Of a stretch of DNA of 7,145 bases, positions 5,187 through 7,145 are shown in pieces. This DNA is from an uncultured Clostridia bacterium (GTDB taxonomy: Bacteria > Bacillota > Clostridia > TANB77 > CAG-508). Where the stretch lies: NCBI GenBank assembly GCA_944388645.1, contig CALXJO010000050.1:1-7145 (forward strand), written 5' to 3'. Under the pieces are notes generated by a model that had not been told where the DNA came from, did no database searches, and saw nothing but the letters and a program-made list of their open reading frames with translations. The first letter of the stretch is position 1. Each line of letters starts with the position of its first letter. The position numbers and the translations under genes were made by a program.

Positions 5187-7103
5187 ATGGAAAAATATAA
5201 TCATGAATATAACGCAGAACAAATTCAAGTTCTAGAAGGATTAGAAGCTGTTAGAAAAAGACCTGGTATGTATATAGGTAGCGTTTCTAGTAGAGGACTT
5301 CATCATTTAGTATATGAAATTGTTGATAACTGTGTTGATGAAGCACTAGCTGGTTATTGTACACATATACACATTATTATAGAAAAAGGAAATATTATTT
5401 CTGTAGAAGATGATGGAAGAGGAATTCCAGTAGACATACATCCTAAAACACATATTTCTGCTGCAGAAACAGTTTATACAGTTCTACATGCAGGCGGAAA
5501 ATTTGGTGGAGATAGTGGTTATAAAGTTTCTGGTGGTCTTCACGGTGTTGGTGCATCTGTTGTAAATGCTTTATCTGAATGGACAGAAGTTACAATACAA
5601 AGAGATGGCGGAATTTATGAAATGAAATTCAATAGAGGAAAGACAACAGAGAGCCTAACAAAAATAGGAGAGTCTAAAAAAACAGGAACAAAAGTAAGAT
5701 TTTTAGCAGATGGAACAATATTTGAAACATTAGAATATGACTTTGATACATTAGAGGAAAGATTTAGAGAAATAGCTTTCTTAAATAAAGGATTACATAT
5801 TGTAATTGAAGATTTAAGAGATGATGAAAATATTAAAAAATCAGAATTTTGCTTTGAAGGTGGATTAAATTCATTTGTTGAGTATTTAAATCAAAACAAA
5901 GAAAAAATAAATCAAAAACCAATATATATAGAAAAAGATGGAGAAGTTCCTGTTGAGATTGCAATACAATATACTACAGCTTATTCTGAAAACATTTATA
6001 CATTTGTAAATAATATTAATACAATTGAAGGTGGAACACACTTAGAAGGATTTAAAAGAGGTATTACAAAAGTATTTAATGACTATGCAAGAGGCCATAA
6101 TATATTAAAAGAAAAAGATGCAAATCTACAAGGTGAAGATATAAGAGAGGGAATGACAGCTGTTATATCTGTAAAAGTAAAAGAGCCTCAGTTTGAAGGA
6201 CAAACAAAAACAAAACTTGGAAACAGTAATGTTACAGGAATTGTTCAATCTATGGTAGTAGAAGCATTAACTCCATTCTTAGAGGAGAATCCATCTGTTG
6301 CAAAAGCAATACTAGAAAAATGTATCAGTGCTTCAAGAGCAAGAGAAGCTGCAAGAAAAGCAAGAGAATTAGTAAGAAGAAAAAATTCATTAGAATCAAC
6401 AACTTTACCAGGAAAACTAGCAGATTGTAGTGAAAAAGATGCATCACAATGTGAAGTATATATAGTCGAGGGAGACTCTGCAGGAGGTAGTGCAAAACAA
6501 GGAAGAGACAGAAGATTCCAAGCAATATTACCTCTTTGGGGAAAAATGCTTAATGTTGAAAAATCAAGAGCAGATAAAATTTATAATAATGAAAAATTAC
6601 AACCAGTAATCCTAGCTGTAGGAGCAGGAATTGGTGCAGATTTTGATATAAATAAAATAAGATATGGAAAAGTAATAATAATGGCAGATGCCGATGTTGA
6701 TGGTGCACATATTAGAACATTATTATTAACATTCTTCTTTAGATATATGAGACCATTAATAGAAAATGGAAATGTATATCTTGCTCAACCACCACTTTAT
6801 AAATTATCTAAAAAAGGATTTAAAGATGTATATTGCTACACAGATGAAGAAATGGCAAAACATCTAGAAGAGATGGGAAGAGATAATGTAAACATTCAAA
6901 GATACAAAGGTCTAGGAGAAATGAACCCAGAACAATTATGGGAAACAACAATGGATCCAAAAACAAGAATAATGATAAAAGTAACAATGGAAGATGCTAT
7001 GAAAGCAGATGCAATATTCAATGTTTTAATGGGAGATGAAATAGGACCAAGAAGAGAATTTATAGAAAAAAATGCAAAATATGTAAAGAACCTAGATGTA
7101 TAA
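5187..7103 (+). CDS. gyrB: DNA gyrase subunit B
   Basis: GyrB is the ATPase half of gyrase, which with GyrA adds negative supercoils and relieves strain ahead of forks. It is 638 residues, the short form without the large insertion of many Gram-negative GyrBs. The GHKL ATPase shows EIVDNCVDEALAG (44-56; E44 and N48 are the expected catalytic and Mg-binding residues), DDGRGIP (75-81), GGLHGVGASVVNALS (116-130) and the QTK loop (339-341). The TOPRIM domain shows EGDSAGGSA (428-436) and DADVDGAHIR (501-510), with E428, D501 and D503 as metal ligands. The tail has QRYKGLGEMNPEQLW (571-585). The TOPRIM motif usually reading PLRGK or PLKGK reads PLWGK, with W451 at the place of E. coli K447. The start is supported by AAAGGATG (5171-5178). 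remB/yaaB, which sits before gyrB in B. subtilis, is absent. GyrB rather than ParE is inferred from context and motifs. Confidence 0.98.
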   Translation: MEKYNHEYNAEQIQVLEGLEAVRKRPGMYIGSVSSRGLHHLVYEIVDNCVDEALAGYCTHIHIIIEKGNIISVEDDGRGIPVDIHPKTHISAAETVYTVLHAGGKFGGDSGYKVSGGLHGVGASVVNALSEWTEVTIQRDGGIYEMKFNRGKTTESLTKIGESKKTGTKVRFLADGTIFETLEYDFDTLEERFREIAFLNKGLHIVIEDLRDDENIKKSEFCFEGGLNSFVEYLNQNKEKINQKPIYIEKDGEVPVEIAIQYTTAYSENIYTFVNNINTIEGGTHLEGFKRGITKVFNDYARGHNILKEKDANLQGEDIREGMTAVISVKVKEPQFEGQTKTKLGNSNVTGIVQSMVVEALTPFLEENPSVAKAILEKCISASRAREAARKARELVRRKNSLESTTLPGKLADCSEKDASQCEVYIVEGDSAGGSAKQGRDRRFQAILPLWGKMLNVEKSRADKIYNNEKLQPVILAVGAGIGADFDINKIRYGKVIIMADADVDGAHIRTLLLTFFFRYMRPLIENGNVYLAQPPLYKLSKKGFKDVYCYTDEEMAKHLEEMGRDNVNIQRYKGLGEMNPEQLWETTMDPKTRIMIKVTMEDAMKADAIFNVLMGDEIGPRREFIEKNAKYVKNLDV

Positions 7104-7105
7104 TA

Positions 7106-7142
7106 TTTTCGCCCAAGAGGGACGCCCCTTTTTGGGCGAAAA
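7106..7142. repeat. GC-rich hairpin after gyrB
   Basis: An 11-bp perfect stem (TTTTCGCCCAA 7106-7116 with TTGGGCGAAAA 7132-7142) begins two bases after the gyrB stop codon. Its loop (7117-7131) contains GGG and CCCC that can pair further. It is the most GC-rich spot in the window. Position suggests a terminator for the dnaN-recF-gyrB run. However, the T run is on the 5' side and the A run on the 3' side in both reading directions, so no U-tract follows within the window. It may terminate if T's follow beyond the edge, stabilise the mRNA 3' end, or be one copy of a dispersed palindromic repeat. Confidence 0.6.
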
Positions 7143-7145
7143 AAA

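Overview
The window is a chromosomal replication-origin region (oriC) of a very AT-rich, low-GC Gram-positive bacterium, most likely a member of the Clostridia. The reasons are the gene order rnpA-rpmH / dnaA-dnaN-recF-gyrB, the heavy use of AGA and A/T-ending codons, AGGAGG-type ribosome-binding sites, sigma-A-like promoters, and a two-part oriC flanking dnaA as in Bacillus and Clostridium. The species cannot be named from the sequence alone. Standard genetic code fits everywhere.

Left part (1-962, minus strand). A divergent operon reads leftward, away from the origin: a strong promoter (933-962), rpmH (ribosomal protein L34, 746-880), a compact terminator-like hairpin (704-734), rnpA (RNase P protein, 332-679) and yidD (105-324). 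The yidD gene carries a one-base insertion that cuts off the conserved C-terminal motif in frame. Left of yidD, where yidC often lies, there is only a strong Shine-Dalgarno sequence, a 13-codon reading frame and a long imperfect palindrome at the window edge.

Origin part 1 (963-1215). This stretch holds the candidate dnaA promoter and four DnaA boxes, three of them tandem at 12-bp spacing. dnaA (1216-2565) follows.

Origin part 2 (2566-2892). This gene-free stretch has about ten DnaA boxes, then a textbook basal unwinding system: two abutting boxes, a short GC-rich spacer, six perfect CTA repeats (DnaA-trios) and an AT-only unwinding tract, ending at the dnaN ribosome-binding site.

Right part (2893-7145, plus strand). 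dnaN (sliding clamp), recF (gap-repair ATPase) and gyrB (gyrase subunit B) are closely spaced and codirectional with fork movement. The small genes rlbA/yaaA (between dnaN and recF) and remB/yaaB (between recF and gyrB), present in Bacillus subtilis, are absent. A GC-rich hairpin closes the window after gyrB.

Together the genes supply the initiator, the clamp, a fork-repair factor and the topoisomerase that allows unwinding, next to the site where they act. I find no novel multigene system. The points worth a second look are the yidD frameshift, the perfect trio array, the DnaA box at the recF start, the Trp in the GyrB TOPRIM motif, and the two unexplained palindromes at the window ends.
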